Below, piece after piece: positions 16,582 to 25,405 of a stretch of 58,281 bases of DNA. Below the pieces are notes generated by a model, which ran no database searches, was not told where the DNA came from, and saw nothing but the letters and a program-made list of their open reading frames with translations. Source of the stretch: Caulobacteraceae bacterium (GTDB lineage Bacteria > Pseudomonadota > Alphaproteobacteria > Caulobacterales > Caulobacteraceae). Where the stretch lies: positions 1-58,281 of the forward strand of contig JAIEQC010000022.1 of NCBI GenBank assembly GCA_019748055.1, given 5' to 3'. Positions within the stretch are counted from its first letter, which is position 1. Every line of letters begins with the position of its first letter. The position numbers and the translations under genes are program-made.

Positions 16582-17345
16582 GGCCTCGACCCCGCGATCA
16601 ACGCCGTCCGCTCGTCCGGCGTCAGCGCCCGCCAGCGGCCTTCCGGCAGGTCGCCGAGGTTAAGAGGGCCGATGCGGATCCGCAGCAGGTCGACGACCTC
16701 CAGCCCGACTAGATCGCACATGCGGCGGATCTGGCGTTTGCGGCCTTCCTTCAGGACGAAGCGCAGCCGCTGGGGCTCCACCTGCGTGACGCGGGCCGGC
16801 TTCAGCTTGCGGCCGTCCAGTTCCAGTCCGTGTCGCAGGCGGGTCAGGGCGGTTTCGGTGACTCGGCCCTCGACGCGAACCAGATACTCCTTCTCCAATT
16901 CGGACTCCGGACCGATCACCGCCTTGGCCACCACCCCGTCGGAGGACAGCAGCAGCAGGCCGCGAGAATCTTCGTCCAGACGGCCGATGGGGGGCAGGGA
17001 GGCGCCGCGCGGCGGGACCTCGCCCGCGCCGACGCGGTTTGCGGCCGTCAGCAGGCGCACGGCGGGCGTCTTGCCCGGCTCCGGCTGGCCGGAGACGTAG
17101 CCGACGGGCTTGTTCAGGACGACGGTCAGCCCCTCGGACAGCATCGTCTGCGCCTTGCCGCCGAGCGTCAGGGTCTGGCCGGGCTGGATCTTGCGCCCGG
17201 CGTCCGTGACCGTCTCGCCGTCGATGGACACCAGCCCCTCGGCGATCAGGGCGTCCGCCTCTCGCCGCGAGCACAGCCCGGACTGCCCCATGAACTTGTT
17301 CAGGCGGACGGGCTCGGCGCCGTCGTAGGTGCGGGAGACGCTCAC
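16578..17345 (-). CDS. Ribosomal large subunit pseudouridine synthase (RluB/RluF type)
   Basis: The enzyme isomerises uridine in 23S rRNA. The 255-residue protein has an N-terminal S4 RNA-binding domain (about 14-60, LNKFMGQSGLCSRREADALI) and the RsuA/RluBEF catalytic core with GRLDEDSRGLLLL, placing the nucleophile at Asp124. The C-terminal KEGRKRQIRRMCDLVG motif is typical. It looks nearer to RluF or RluB than to RsuA or RluE, but the exact target base cannot be set from sequence. Its GTG start overlaps the TGA of the DUF938 gene (GTGA), implying translational coupling. Confidence 0.88.
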   Translation of the reverse strand: MSVSRTYDGAEPVRLNKFMGQSGLCSRREADALIAEGLVSIDGETVTDAGRKIQPGQTLTLGGKAQTMLSEGLTVVLNKPVGYVSGQPEPGKTPAVRLLTAANRVGAGEVPPRGASLPPIGRLDEDSRGLLLLSSDGVVAKAVIGPESELEKEYLVRVEGRVTETALTRLRHGLELDGRKLKPARVTQVEPQRLRFVLKEGRKRQIRRMCDLVGLEVVDLLRIRIGPLNLGDLPEGRWRALTPDERTALIAGSRP

Positions 17346-17977
17346 GGCCAGGCCCGGAACAGGAGCATCAGATTGTTCGCCGGCATCGCCTTGCGCAGGG
17401 TGAAGGCCAGACCGAGCGCCGCGGCGGCGGCGATCACGGCATCCCGGTCGCGCAGGCCCCAGTCGGGGTCACGCGCCTTCAGGCTGTCGTCGAACGCCAG
17501 ATTGCTCGGCGCCGTCTCGACGTCGGTTTCGAGGAAGGGTCCGTAGAGCGCCAGCAGGCCGCCGGGGCGGGTCAGGACGCGGGCGGACAGCCGCATCAGA
17601 GCCTCTGTCGCCGCTGCCGGAGCTATGTGGATCATGTTGGCGCAGAAGACCGCCTTGAACGTCATGTCCGGCCAGGTCGCCTCGTCCAGCACGTCGATCG
17701 GCAGGCAGGGCCGCAGTTTTAGCGGGCCGCCGTCGCGCCAGGCCTCGACGCTGGCGCGAGCCTCAACCGAGGGGTCGCTGGGCGTCCAGTCGATGCCGGG
17801 CAGGGCGGCGGCAAAGGCGGCGGCGTGCTGACCGGTGCCCGAGGCGATCTCCAGCACTGGTCCTGAAGCGGGCAGGTGGGCGCGCAGGACGCGCAGGATC
17901 GGGTCCACGTTCCGGCTTGCGGCCGGCGAGACGCGGGCGCCGTCGGGACTCGGTGGGGCGGGATCTAGGGTCTGCAC
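17342..17977 (-). CDS. DUF938 protein, putative SAM-dependent methyltransferase
   Basis: The product is 211 residues from GTG 17977, which begins directly before the conserved region; an upstream ATG at 18112 would add 45 Arg-rich residues and run into the pckG promoter area. The DUF938 signature includes SPAASRNVDPIL, then the glycine-rich SAM-binding motif VLEIASGTGQHAAAFA and CANMIHIAP. Methyltransferase activity is inferred from the fold; the substrate is unknown. The downstream rRNA pseudouridine synthase gene overlaps by 4 nt, suggesting a shared RNA-modification role. Confidence 0.8.
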   Translation of the reverse strand: MQTLDPAPPSPDGARVSPAASRNVDPILRVLRAHLPASGPVLEIASGTGQHAAAFAAALPGIDWTPSDPSVEARASVEAWRDGGPLKLRPCLPIDVLDEATWPDMTFKAVFCANMIHIAPAAATEALMRLSARVLTRPGGLLALYGPFLETDVETAPSNLAFDDSLKARDPDWGLRDRDAVIAAAAALGLAFTLRKAMPANNLMLLFRAWP

Positions 17978-18180
17978 GCGGGTGAGATAGCGCGCCCGGC
18001 GACGCGCGGCGACGGGCGAAATGCACGTCCGATCCGCGACCCGGCTTGCGCAGGGTTGAAACGTGCGGCGGTTGACGCGGCGTTGGCTTGGGTGTCTTTC
18101 CCGCTGAAACAATGCGTGACCGCAATGAGGAAGAGGCTCGAGGTGGCTCCAAGACCGCCCGGGCCGTTCAGGAGAGAAGC

Positions 18181-20025
18181 ATGACGTCCACCGTTCCCGG
18201 TCTTAACCCGGCCCCGACCGCGCACGCCGGCCTGATCGCCTGGGTCGAGCAGATCGCGGCCCTGACCAAGCCCGCCCGCGTCCACTGGTGCGACGGCTCC
18301 GAGTCTGAGAAGCAGGCCATCGTCGCCGATCTGATCGGCAAGGGCACGCTGCGCGCTCTGGATCCGGTCAAGCGCCCCGGCAGTTTCTACGCCGCGTCGG
18401 ACCCCAAGGATGTGGCCCGGGTCGAGAGCCGCACCTTCATCTGCTCGGCCAATGAGATCGACGCCGGTCCGACAAACAACTGGGCCGACCCGGTCGAGAT
18501 GCGCGCCCGCATGAACGGCCTGTTTGACGGCTGCATGGCCGGCCGGACGATGTACGTCGTGCCGTTTTCCATGGGCCCGCTGGGCTCGAAGATCAGCGCC
18601 CTGGGCGTCGAGATCACCGACAGCGGCTACGTCGCCGTGTCGATGGGCATCATGACCCGCATGGGCAAGGCGGCTCTGGACGTGCTGGGCGCCGACGGCG
18701 AGTTCGTGCCCTGCGTCCACACCCTGGGCGCCCCTCTGGCCGAGGGCGAGGCCGACGTGCCGTGGCCGTGCAACGAGGAGAAGTGGATCGTCCACTATCC
18801 CGAGACGCGCGAGATCTGGTCCTACGGCTCGGGCTACGGCGGCAACGCCCTGCTGGGCAAGAAGTGCTACGCCCTGCGCATCGCCTCGGTCATGGCCCGC
18901 GATGAGGGATGGCTGGCCGAGCACATGCTGATCCTGAAGCTGACGCCGCCGCAGGGTGAGCCCAGGTACGTCGCCGCCGCCTTCCCCTCGGCCTGCGGCA
19001 AGACCAACCTCGCCATGCTGCAGCCCACACTGCCGGGCTGGAAGGCCGAGACGGTCGGCGACGACATCGCCTGGATGCGCTTCGGTGACGACGGCCGTCT
19101 GTATGCGGTCAATCCAGAAGCCGGCTTCTTCGGCGTGGCCCCGGGCACCAGCCGCAACACCAACCAGAACGCGCTGGAAACGCTGGCGAAGAACACGGTC
19201 TTCACCAACGTGGCCCTGACCGCCGACGGCGACGTCTGGTGGGAAGGCCTGACGAAGGAAGCGCCGGAGGCCCTGACCAACTGGAAGGGCGCGCCGCACG
19301 ACCCGGCGTCGGGCGAACCGGCGGCGCACCCCAACGCCCGCTTCGCCGCCCCGGCGCACCAGTGCCCGACCATCGCGCCCGAATGGGAAGACCCGAAGGG
19401 CGTGCCGATCGACGCCATCCTGTTCGGCGGCCGCCGCGCCTCGGCCGTGCCGCTGGTGACGGAAGCGTTCGACTGGGAGCACGGCGTGTTCATGGGCTCC
19501 ACGGTCGCGTCCGAAGGCACCGCCGCGGCCGAGAACAAGGTCGGCGAGCTGCGCCGCGACCCGTTCGCCATGCTGCCCTTCTGCGGCTACAACATGGGCG
19601 ACTACTTCGCTCACTGGCTGCGCATGGGCGAGGGCCGCGACCCGTCGAAGCTGCCGCGCCTGTACTTCGTCAACTGGTTCCGCAAGGACCGCGACGGCAA
19701 GTTCATCTGGCCGGGCTTCGGCGACAACGCCCGCGTCCTGAAGTGGATCGTCGAGCGTCTGGAAGGCGAGGCCGAAGCCGTGGACACGCCGGTCGGCCGC
19801 GTGCCGACCGCCGCGGCGCTGGACCTGACCGGCCTGTCGCTGACCGACGAGCAGCTGTCGACCCTGCTGGACGTCGACGCCGACGTCTGGGCCGAGGAGG
19901 CGTCGCTGATCCCGGACTTCTTCGCCCAGTTCGGTGATCGGCTGCCCAAGCCGCTGTGGGACCAGCACGCGGCCCTGACCGCCCGCCTGAACGACGAGCG
20001 CGCTGCCGCCGTCGCCGCGGAGTAA
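18181..20025 (+). CDS. pckG: Phosphoenolpyruvate carboxykinase (GTP)
   Basis: The enzyme converts oxaloacetate and GTP to PEP, CO2 and GDP, the first step of gluconeogenesis. The 614-residue length and the kinase loop FPSACGKTN with the hyper-reactive cysteine (Cys272) identify the GTP-dependent class, not the shorter ATP-dependent PckA of rhizobia. Other conserved stretches are [16 protein letters not shown] and [21 protein letters not shown]. The start at ATG 18181 has a strong AGGAGA Shine-Dalgarno; an upstream frame from 18088 is not needed. It is divergent from the DUF938 gene. Confidence 0.96.
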   Translation: MTSTVPGLNPAPTAHAGLIAWVEQIAALTKPARVHWCDGSESEKQAIVADLIGKGTLRALDPVKRPGSFYAASDPKDVARVESRTFICSANEIDAGPTNNWADPVEMRARMNGLFDGCMAGRTMYVVPFSMGPLGSKISALGVEITDSGYVAVSMGIMTRMGKAALDVLGADGEFVPCVHTLGAPLAEGEADVPWPCNEEKWIVHYPETREIWSYGSGYGGNALLGKKCYALRIASVMARDEGWLAEHMLILKLTPPQGEPRYVAAAFPSACGKTNLAMLQPTLPGWKAETVGDDIAWMRFGDDGRLYAVNPEAGFFGVAPGTSRNTNQNALETLAKNTVFTNVALTADGDVWWEGLTKEAPEALTNWKGAPHDPASGEPAAHPNARFAAPAHQCPTIAPEWEDPKGVPIDAILFGGRRASAVPLVTEAFDWEHGVFMGSTVASEGTAAAENKVGELRRDPFAMLPFCGYNMGDYFAHWLRMGEGRDPSKLPRLYFVNWFRKDRDGKFIWPGFGDNARVLKWIVERLEGEAEAVDTPVGRVPTAAALDLTGLSLTDEQLSTLLDVDADVWAEEASLIPDFFAQFGDRLPKPLWDQHAALTARLNDERAAAVAAE

Positions 20026-20050
20026 GGCGCCGGCGCTTGCAAAACGGAGC

Positions 20051-20073
20051 CGGGCGGTCGATCTGACCGCCCG
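20051..20073 (+). other. Hairpin between pckG and the ThiO-like gene
   Basis: CGGGCGGTC (20051-20059) pairs perfectly with GACCGCCCG (20065-20073), loop GATCT. There is no T tract. The last paired base is the G of the GTG start of the next gene, so the hairpin could limit its translation or act as a weak pckG terminator. Confidence 0.4.
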
Positions 20074-21089
20074 TGACTTCTTCCCTCGACGTGATCGTGA
20101 TCGGCGCCGGCGTGCTGGGCCTTGCGTCGGCCGCGGAGCTCGCCGCGCGCGGGCACGTGGTGACCGTGATCGACCCGGGCGAGGAGAACGCATCCCGCGT
20201 GGCGGCCGGCATGATCGCGCCGGCGATGGAATCCGTGCTGGACGACCTGTCCATCGACGTCATCCCCGTGCTGACGTCGGCGAGCATGCTGTGGCCGGAC
20301 TTCGCGCGCCGCCACGGCCTGCGGCTGATCGAGGACGGCGCGGAATGGCGGGGACCGGGCGGCGACGAGATCGCCCACCGGCTGCGCGCCCTTGCTTGGG
20401 ACCCGGAGATCACGGAAGACCGCGTCGAGACGTCTCATGACGCCCGGATCGAGCCGGCGGAAGCGCTGGCGCGCCTCGCGTCCGAGGCGCGGGTCGTGCC
20501 CGGCCGTGCGGTTGAGGCCCGACAGGAAGATCGCGGCTGGACCGTCGTGCTGGAAGACGGACGGACCATTCCGGCCGATCGCCTCGTGGTCGCCACGGGC
20601 GCGGGGCCCGCGCTGCAGGGCTTGCCCCCTCGGGTCGCGGACCTGATCGGCCGGATACGGCCCGTTCGGGGTCAGCTGGCACATGTGGACGCCTCGCCCC
20701 CGGCGCGCACGATCCGCACGGCCGCCGGCTATGCCGTGCCGTGCGGCGGCGGCATGGTCGTCGGGGCCAGCATGGAGCCGGGCGTGCGCGAACTGACCCC
20801 CGATCCGGAGGCCGCCGCCTGTCAGGTGCGGGCCGTATGCGAGGCGGCCGATCTGGCCGAAGGCCCCGTCCACGTCCGCGTCGGCGTTCGCGGCGCCCTG
20901 TCGGACGGCCTGCCCGCCGCAGGCAGGTTGGACGGCGTGGCGGTGGCGCTGGCGCCCCGTCGCAACGGGTGGCTTCTGGCCCCTCTGGTGGCGCGGGTCG
21001 TCGCCGACGCGCTGGAAGGGCGGCCGCCCGGACCCTGGGCGGCCTCCCTCGCGCCCGATCGATCGGCGCTCAGCGCTCCGGCAGGGTGA
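20073..21089 (+). CDS. FAD-dependent oxidoreductase (DAO family, glycine oxidase ThiO-like)
   Basis: The 338-residue protein starts at GTG with a Rossmann FAD motif, DVIVIGAGVLGLASAAELAARG, followed by the RVAAGMIAPAME stretch conserved in glycine oxidase ThiO. The C-terminus has the expected GVRGALSDGLPAAG and the RNGWLLAPLVARVVAD element. ThiO makes the glycine imine used for thiamin thiazole synthesis, but no thi genes are adjacent, so a general D-amino-acid or glycine oxidase role is all that can be claimed. Its last 20 bases overlap the convergent TonB-like gene. Confidence 0.8.
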   Translation: MTSSLDVIVIGAGVLGLASAAELAARGHVVTVIDPGEENASRVAAGMIAPAMESVLDDLSIDVIPVLTSASMLWPDFARRHGLRLIEDGAEWRGPGGDEIAHRLRALAWDPEITEDRVETSHDARIEPAEALARLASEARVVPGRAVEARQEDRGWTVVLEDGRTIPADRLVVATGAGPALQGLPPRVADLIGRIRPVRGQLAHVDASPPARTIRTAAGYAVPCGGGMVVGASMEPGVRELTPDPEAAACQVRAVCEAADLAEGPVHVRVGVRGALSDGLPAAGRLDGVAVALAPRRNGWLLAPLVARVVADALEGRPPGPWAASLAPDRSALSAPAG

Positions 21090-21807
21090 ACCGTAGGGTC
21101 ACGTTGACGCGCGCGCCCTCGACCGCCTGCCCGTCCACGGTGCGCGGCGACATGCGGAAGTCCCGCGACAGCCTCAGTGCGGCGCGCCCAAAGCCCTGTC
21201 CGGCCGGGGTTTCGTCCGCCACCACGCAGCCCGTCAGAGTGCCGTTGACCCGAACCGTGCAGGTCAGCTGGGCCGAGCCGGTGATCCCGGCGTTCAGCGC
21301 CCGGTCGGGATAGGCCTCCATCAGCGCCGCGCCGGTCGGCCGTCGCACCCAGTCCGGATTGCTGACCACACCCAGCCGGGTCGGCTCCGTCACCGCCGTC
21401 GTCGCCGTGCCGCCGGTCGTGGCGGTCGGTTCTGGCGTGATGTCGATCGGCCCGGCCGGCGCTTCGGTGACGTCGCTGGGCGTGTACGGCACCGTCTCGG
21501 TCGGCGTGAGCGGCGCCGGGGTGTCGTTTAGCGGCGTCGCCGGCGCCGGCTTGGCCGTGGTGCGCTCGACGGGTCTCGGCTCCGGCGGCTTGCGCGGCCG
21601 GAAGGTGACGTCGATGACGTCGGGATCCGGGTCCTGGATCACCAGCGGGGCCGTCCAGCGCTGGTTCAGAAACCAGACCCCCGCGCCCACGTGCGCCGCG
21701 ATTGAAAGCGCCGCGCCCGCCCACACCCAGGCAGGAAGCCGCGTCTTGCGGGCCTCCCGGGTCCACACGGGCGCCTCAGGGCCTCCCGCCGTCCGCATCA
21801 TCATCAT
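21070..21807 (-). CDS. Energy transducer TonB-like protein
   Basis: The protein (245 residues from ATG 21807, chosen because GGGAG lies 8 nt upstream; a GTG at 21816 is an alternative) has an N-terminal cytoplasmic stub, one membrane helix (about 28-48), a long Pro/Thr-rich periplasmic spacer (about 65-145) and a TonB_C domain (about 165-245, AQLTCTVRVNGTLTGCVV). The layout fits TonB, linking ExbBD to outer-membrane receptors. No exbB, exbD or receptor gene is nearby, so it may be an accessory TonB. Two Cys residues in the C-terminal domain could form a disulfide. Confidence 0.82.
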   Translation of the reverse strand: MMMMRTAGGPEAPVWTREARKTRLPAWVWAGAALSIAAHVGAGVWFLNQRWTAPLVIQDPDPDVIDVTFRPRKPPEPRPVERTTAKPAPATPLNDTPAPLTPTETVPYTPSDVTEAPAGPIDITPEPTATTGGTATTAVTEPTRLGVVSNPDWVRRPTGAALMEAYPDRALNAGITGSAQLTCTVRVNGTLTGCVVADETPAGQGFGRAALRLSRDFRMSPRTVDGQAVEGARVNVTLRFTLPER

Positions 21808-22008
21808 GGCCGTCACTCCCTGTCAGAAGCGCCCCCGGCCTTTCCCCAGAAATCAGTGCGCGCTCACCTTGCGGCAAGTTTGCGGCGGCCAAGGTCGCGC
21901 CGACCGGAATCGTCATGCGCCGTCAGACGCTTGTGGCGACCGCGCCACGGGATGCGCGGGGTAATCGACGGCCAAGTGTGAATTTCGTCCAAAGACGCGC
22001 CCTGGCGA

Positions 22009-22024
22009 TTAAGGTCTCGTTAAC
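22009..22024 (+). promoter_or_regulatory. CtrA box (TTAA-N7-TTAAC)
   Basis: TTAA (22009-22012), seven bases, then TTAAC (22020-22024) is a perfect match to the full CtrA recognition sequence of Caulobacterales. It lies 22 nt before the transglycosylase GTG. CtrA activators normally overlie the -35 region, so the transcript would start very near the start codon. Confidence 0.7.
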
Positions 22025-22046
22025 CGCGTTCTTCGACCGTCAACTC

Positions 22047-22841
22047 GTGACCCTGTCCGCGATTCGAGCATCCGGAGGCGTGGAGGCGGCTATCCGCCGC
22101 GCTTCGGATTCGACGGGGGTCGACTTCGACTTCCTGATGCGGACGGCGCGGCGCGAAAGCGGCATGAACCCGTCGGCCAAGGCCCCCACATCCTCCGCGT
22201 CCGGCCTGTTCCAGTTCATCGAACAGACCTGGCTGGGCACGCTGAAGGAGCACGGCCGCAAGCACGGCTATGGCCAGTACGCCGACCTGATCTTCCGGGG
22301 GAACGACGGGCGCTGGCACGTCAGCGGCTCGGCCCGGAACGTGGTCCTCGACCTGCGGTTCGACCCCGTCGCAGCCTCGACCATGGCGGCCGAGCTGACG
22401 GCGTCGAACGCCGCCTATCTGCGCGGCCGCACGGGACGGGAGCCGACGGCGACCGACCTCTATGCCGCCCACTTCCTGGGGCCTGCCGGCGCCGCCTCGC
22501 TGATGCAGGCGCTGGACCGGCGGCCGGGCTCCAGCGCCGTCGCCCTGTTCCCGCAGGCGGCGGCGGCCAATCGCTCGATCTTCTACCGCGACGGCCGCGC
22601 GGCCACGGTGGACGAGCTGTACGCCAATCTGGGCCGCCATGCGGGCGGGGGCGCTCCGGCTTCGGGCGCGGGCGCCTCGGCCGGCGGCTACATCCGCGAC
22701 GCCCGGGCCGATCTGGACGCCTTGGCCCAGGGTCGGCTGGAGCAGAACCGTGCTCTCCTCGCCCTACTGCTGGGGCAGGGGGAAGATGACGGGGCGGGCG
22801 CTTTCCGCGCGGCTTTCGGCGATCCGGATCGCGCCGCCTGA
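22047..22841 (+). CDS. Lytic transglycosylase SLT-domain protein, PleA-like
   Basis: The 264-residue product from GTG 22047 carries an SLT-type transglycosylase domain with catalytic Glu37 in RRESGMNPSA, then SSASGLFQFIEQTWL and the YAAHFLGPAGAA motif. In Caulobacter crescentus the transglycosylase homologue PleA is needed for polar pilus and flagellum assembly; length, domain order and a perfect CtrA box just upstream make this a likely counterpart. No signal peptide is seen from this start. The frame is open upstream to 21702, and a GTG at 21978 would place the CtrA box within the gene, so the start is uncertain. Confidence 0.72.
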   Translation: MTLSAIRASGGVEAAIRRASDSTGVDFDFLMRTARRESGMNPSAKAPTSSASGLFQFIEQTWLGTLKEHGRKHGYGQYADLIFRGNDGRWHVSGSARNVVLDLRFDPVAASTMAAELTASNAAYLRGRTGREPTATDLYAAHFLGPAGAASLMQALDRRPGSSAVALFPQAAAANRSIFYRDGRAATVDELYANLGRHAGGGAPASGAGASAGGYIRDARADLDALAQGRLEQNRALLALLLGQGEDDGAGAFRAAFGDPDRAA

Positions 22842-22888
22842 CGATCGAGGTAAACCGGGCGTTAAGGCTGACGGCGCACCTTCGGTAC

Positions 22889-24022
22889 ATGACCGCCCTC
22901 CGCTCCCGTCTGACCGAAGCCGACGTCCGCCGCCTGGTGAAGTCCACCGACGAGGATGAGCGCGCCGCCGCCGCCCACAAGCTGTGCCGCAACATGGAGC
23001 AGGCCGAGCTTTCGCAAGAAGATCGCGATGCGGCCCACAAGATCTTGCGTCTGATGGCTCAGGACGCCGCGGAGCTGGTTCGGCGGGCGATGGCCGTCAC
23101 CCTAAAGGCGTCCGACCTCATCCCCCATGACGTGGCGCGCCGTCTGGCCTCTGACGTGGACAGCGTCGCCCTGCCGATCATCGGCTTTTCGCCGGCCTTC
23201 ACGGACGAAGATCTGATCGAGATCGTCCGCTCCGGCTCGGCAGTGCGTCAGGTCGCCGTGGCCGCGCGGCCCTTCGTCTCGCGTGACGTGTCCGACGTCG
23301 TGGCCGAAGTGGCTTGTGGCGAGGCCGTGCGCACCCTGGCGGCGAACGACAATGCAGACGTGTCAGAACGGGCGTTGAACCGCCTCGTCGACCGCTTCGG
23401 CGATTCGCCTGAATTGGTCGCCGCCATGGCCTATCGTCAGGCGCTGCCGCTTTCGGTGACGGAGCGTCTCGTCGAGTTGGCGTCGGAAGCGGTGCGTGAG
23501 CATCTGGTTTCGCGCCATGCCGTCGCGCCGGAGACCGCCATCAGACTTGCCGCTCATGCTCGCGAGCGCGCCACCGTCGACCTGATCGAGCAGGCTGAAA
23601 CCGAACCGGATCTCGCCACCTTCTGTGCGCGCCTGAATGCCCGCAAGGCGCTCACCGCGTCGGTGCTGCTGAGGGGCTTGGCGAGGGGGCAGATCGCCTT
23701 CCTCGAGCATGGTCTCGCCGAGTTGGCCGGAACGCCGCATTCGCGCGCCGCTCTCATGGTCCATGACGCCGGACCCCTGGGCCTGAAGGCCATCTACGAC
23801 CGCGCCGGACTGCCCCCTCGCCTGTTCGCGGCGTTCCGCGCGGGCGTCGACACGTTCAGAGGGATGCAGGCCGAGGGCCATGACACCACAGGCGAGGCTT
23901 TCCGCCAGCGGATGTTGGAACGTTTTCTTACCCAGCGCCCGGGAGCGCCACGTGAGGATCTGGCCTGGCTGATGGAGCGCTTGGACCAGGCCCCTGAAGC
24001 CCTGCATGCGGAAGCGGCCTGA
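22889..24022 (+). CDS. DUF2336 domain-containing protein (first copy)
   Basis: The 377-residue soluble protein is made of repeated short helices resembling HEAT/ARM repeats, with the DUF2336 pattern running through the middle (LPIIGFSPAFTDEDLIEIV and the VRTLAANDNADVSERALNRLV stretch). DUF2336 is nearly confined to alphaproteobacteria and has no established biochemical role; scaffolding is a reasonable guess. It follows the PleA-like gene by 47 nt on the same strand and may share its CtrA-controlled promoter. A convergent Hpt gene follows. Confidence 0.8.
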   Translation: MTALRSRLTEADVRRLVKSTDEDERAAAAHKLCRNMEQAELSQEDRDAAHKILRLMAQDAAELVRRAMAVTLKASDLIPHDVARRLASDVDSVALPIIGFSPAFTDEDLIEIVRSGSAVRQVAVAARPFVSRDVSDVVAEVACGEAVRTLAANDNADVSERALNRLVDRFGDSPELVAAMAYRQALPLSVTERLVELASEAVREHLVSRHAVAPETAIRLAAHARERATVDLIEQAETEPDLATFCARLNARKALTASVLLRGLARGQIAFLEHGLAELAGTPHSRAALMVHDAGPLGLKAIYDRAGLPPRLFAAFRAGVDTFRGMQAEGHDTTGEAFRQRMLERFLTQRPGAPREDLAWLMERLDQAPEALHAEAA

Positions 24023-24054
24023 CCCTTTCCAAGGCCGCTCGTCGGCTCAGGCCA

Positions 24055-24531
24055 TTAGGCGAGGTGTTCGGCGGTTCGGACTTCGAGAGCCTCCACCAGC
24101 GCCTTTCCGACCGGATGCTCGTCTGTCTGGATGCGGTCGCGGACCACGGCCTTGATCGCGTCGATGTGAGCGTCGACCAGCACCATGGGCGCGCTCAGGC
24201 GCTTGTTGGCGTCGTCCAGCAGCTTGCACAGCGATCCGGCGATGCGCGTCACCAGCGGATACTGGTAGGTGCCGCCAAGACCCTTGAGGTCATGGGCCCG
24301 GAAGTAGAGTTGCTCGGCGGTGTCGGCGGTCAGTCCTTGAGCCTTGATGGCTGCCCGGGCCGCCTCCAGCTTGTCCAGCTCGTCCTGGAGCCACTGGCTG
24401 AACTGGCCCGCCATGGCGGCCAGAGCTTCCTCGGCCTTGGCGATGGCGCGGGCGTCGATCGCCCCAAATCCGCCTCCGACCTTGGCGCGCAGGGTGTTCG
24501 GCGGATTGATGACCTGGGCCGGGTTGCTCAC
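24055..24531 (-). CDS. Hpt (histidine phosphotransfer) domain protein
   Basis: The 158-residue protein starts at GTG 24531 with AGGAGC upstream. It has a helical Hpt domain with the phosphorylatable motif AHDLKGLGGTYQYP, placing the phospho-acceptor at His80. There is no kinase, receiver or output domain, so it must relay phosphate between partners encoded elsewhere. Reading order on the minus strand is DUF2336 copy 2, nadK, Hpt, with gaps of 31 and 66 nt, so all three may be one transcript. The phosphorelay partner is unknown; it does not have the two-domain layout of ChpT. Confidence 0.85.
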   Translation of the reverse strand: MSNPAQVINPPNTLRAKVGGGFGAIDARAIAKAEEALAAMAGQFSQWLQDELDKLEAARAAIKAQGLTADTAEQLYFRAHDLKGLGGTYQYPLVTRIAGSLCKLLDDANKRLSAPMVLVDAHIDAIKAVVRDRIQTDEHPVGKALVEALEVRTAEHLA

Positions 24532-24597
24532 GGGGACGCTCCTGAAACGCTCCCCACCAGCCTGCCGCGTCGGCGTTAAGAAGCCGTGTGCGGAACG

Positions 24598-25374
24598 TCA
24601 GGCGGCGAACTGTTCGGCCAGAACCCGCTCGTCGAAAGACCGGCCGGCGTCGAAGAGCATGGTCAGGGCGACGTCGCGCCGTTCCCTGACCTCGACGCGG
24701 GTCACGCGCCGCACCTCAAACCCGTCGGCGGTGGCGCTCACCGGCCGCTTGTCGGCTTCCAGGATATCAAATGTAACGCGCGACTCATGGGGCAAGAGAG
24801 CGCCCCGCCAGCGGCGTGGGCGGAAGGCGCTGATCGGGGTCAGTGCCAACACCTTGGCGTCAAGCGGCACGATGGGGCCGTGGGCCGACAGATTGTAGGC
24901 GGTCGAGCCTGCCGGAGTGGCCACCAGGCAACCGTCGCAGGCCAGTTCTTCCATCCGCACCCGACCGTCGACTTGAATCCGAAGCTTGGCGCTCTGCCGG
25001 GTCTGACGCAGCAGCGACACTTCGTTGATGGCCAGTCCGGAGTGCACCCGTTCGTCCTCGGTCCAAGCGTCCATCTGCAGCGGATGGATCACCGTCGGGA
25101 CGGCCTCGGCCACCCGCCGCGGCAGATCGTCTTCTTCATAATCGTTCAGCAGAAAGCCGACCGAACCCCGGTTCATTCCGTAGACCGGCGTCCGGCGCTC
25201 CAGATTGCGGTGCAGGGTCTCCAACATCGAGCCATCGCCGCCCAGAGCCACGATGACGTCGGCTTCGGCCTCGGGCGACTGTCCATATCGCTCCGTCAGC
25301 CGCGTCAGAGCCGTCTGGGCCTCGGGCCGATCGCCGGCGACGAAGGCGAGGGTGGGGAGCTTGGTTTGGGTCAC
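24598..25374 (-). CDS. nadK: NAD kinase
   Basis: NAD kinase phosphorylates NAD to NADP. The 258-residue protein starts at GTG 25374 and has the diagnostic motifs [12 protein letters not shown] (GGDG), the [11 protein letters not shown] stretch and the second-domain [22 protein letters not shown]. Its length is normal for the alphaproteobacterial type. It is flanked on the same strand by a DUF2336 gene upstream (31 nt) and the Hpt gene downstream (66 nt). Confidence 0.95.
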   Translation of the reverse strand: MTQTKLPTLAFVAGDRPEAQTALTRLTERYGQSPEAEADVIVALGGDGSMLETLHRNLERRTPVYGMNRGSVGFLLNDYEEDDLPRRVAEAVPTVIHPLQMDAWTEDERVHSGLAINEVSLLRQTRQSAKLRIQVDGRVRMEELACDGCLVATPAGSTAYNLSAHGPIVPLDAKVLALTPISAFRPRRWRGALLPHESRVTFDILEADKRPVSATADGFEVRRVTRVEVRERRDVALTMLFDAGRSFDERVLAEQFAA

Positions 25375-25405
25375 GCCTCAGGCAAGCCGCAGCCCATGCC
25401 GCTTG

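Noticed and set aside
22851..22865. Possible second CtrA site (minus strand TTAA-N7-TTTA) before the first DUF2336 gene
   Set aside because: It has one mismatch in the conserved half and lacks the trailing C context; on its own it is expected by chance.
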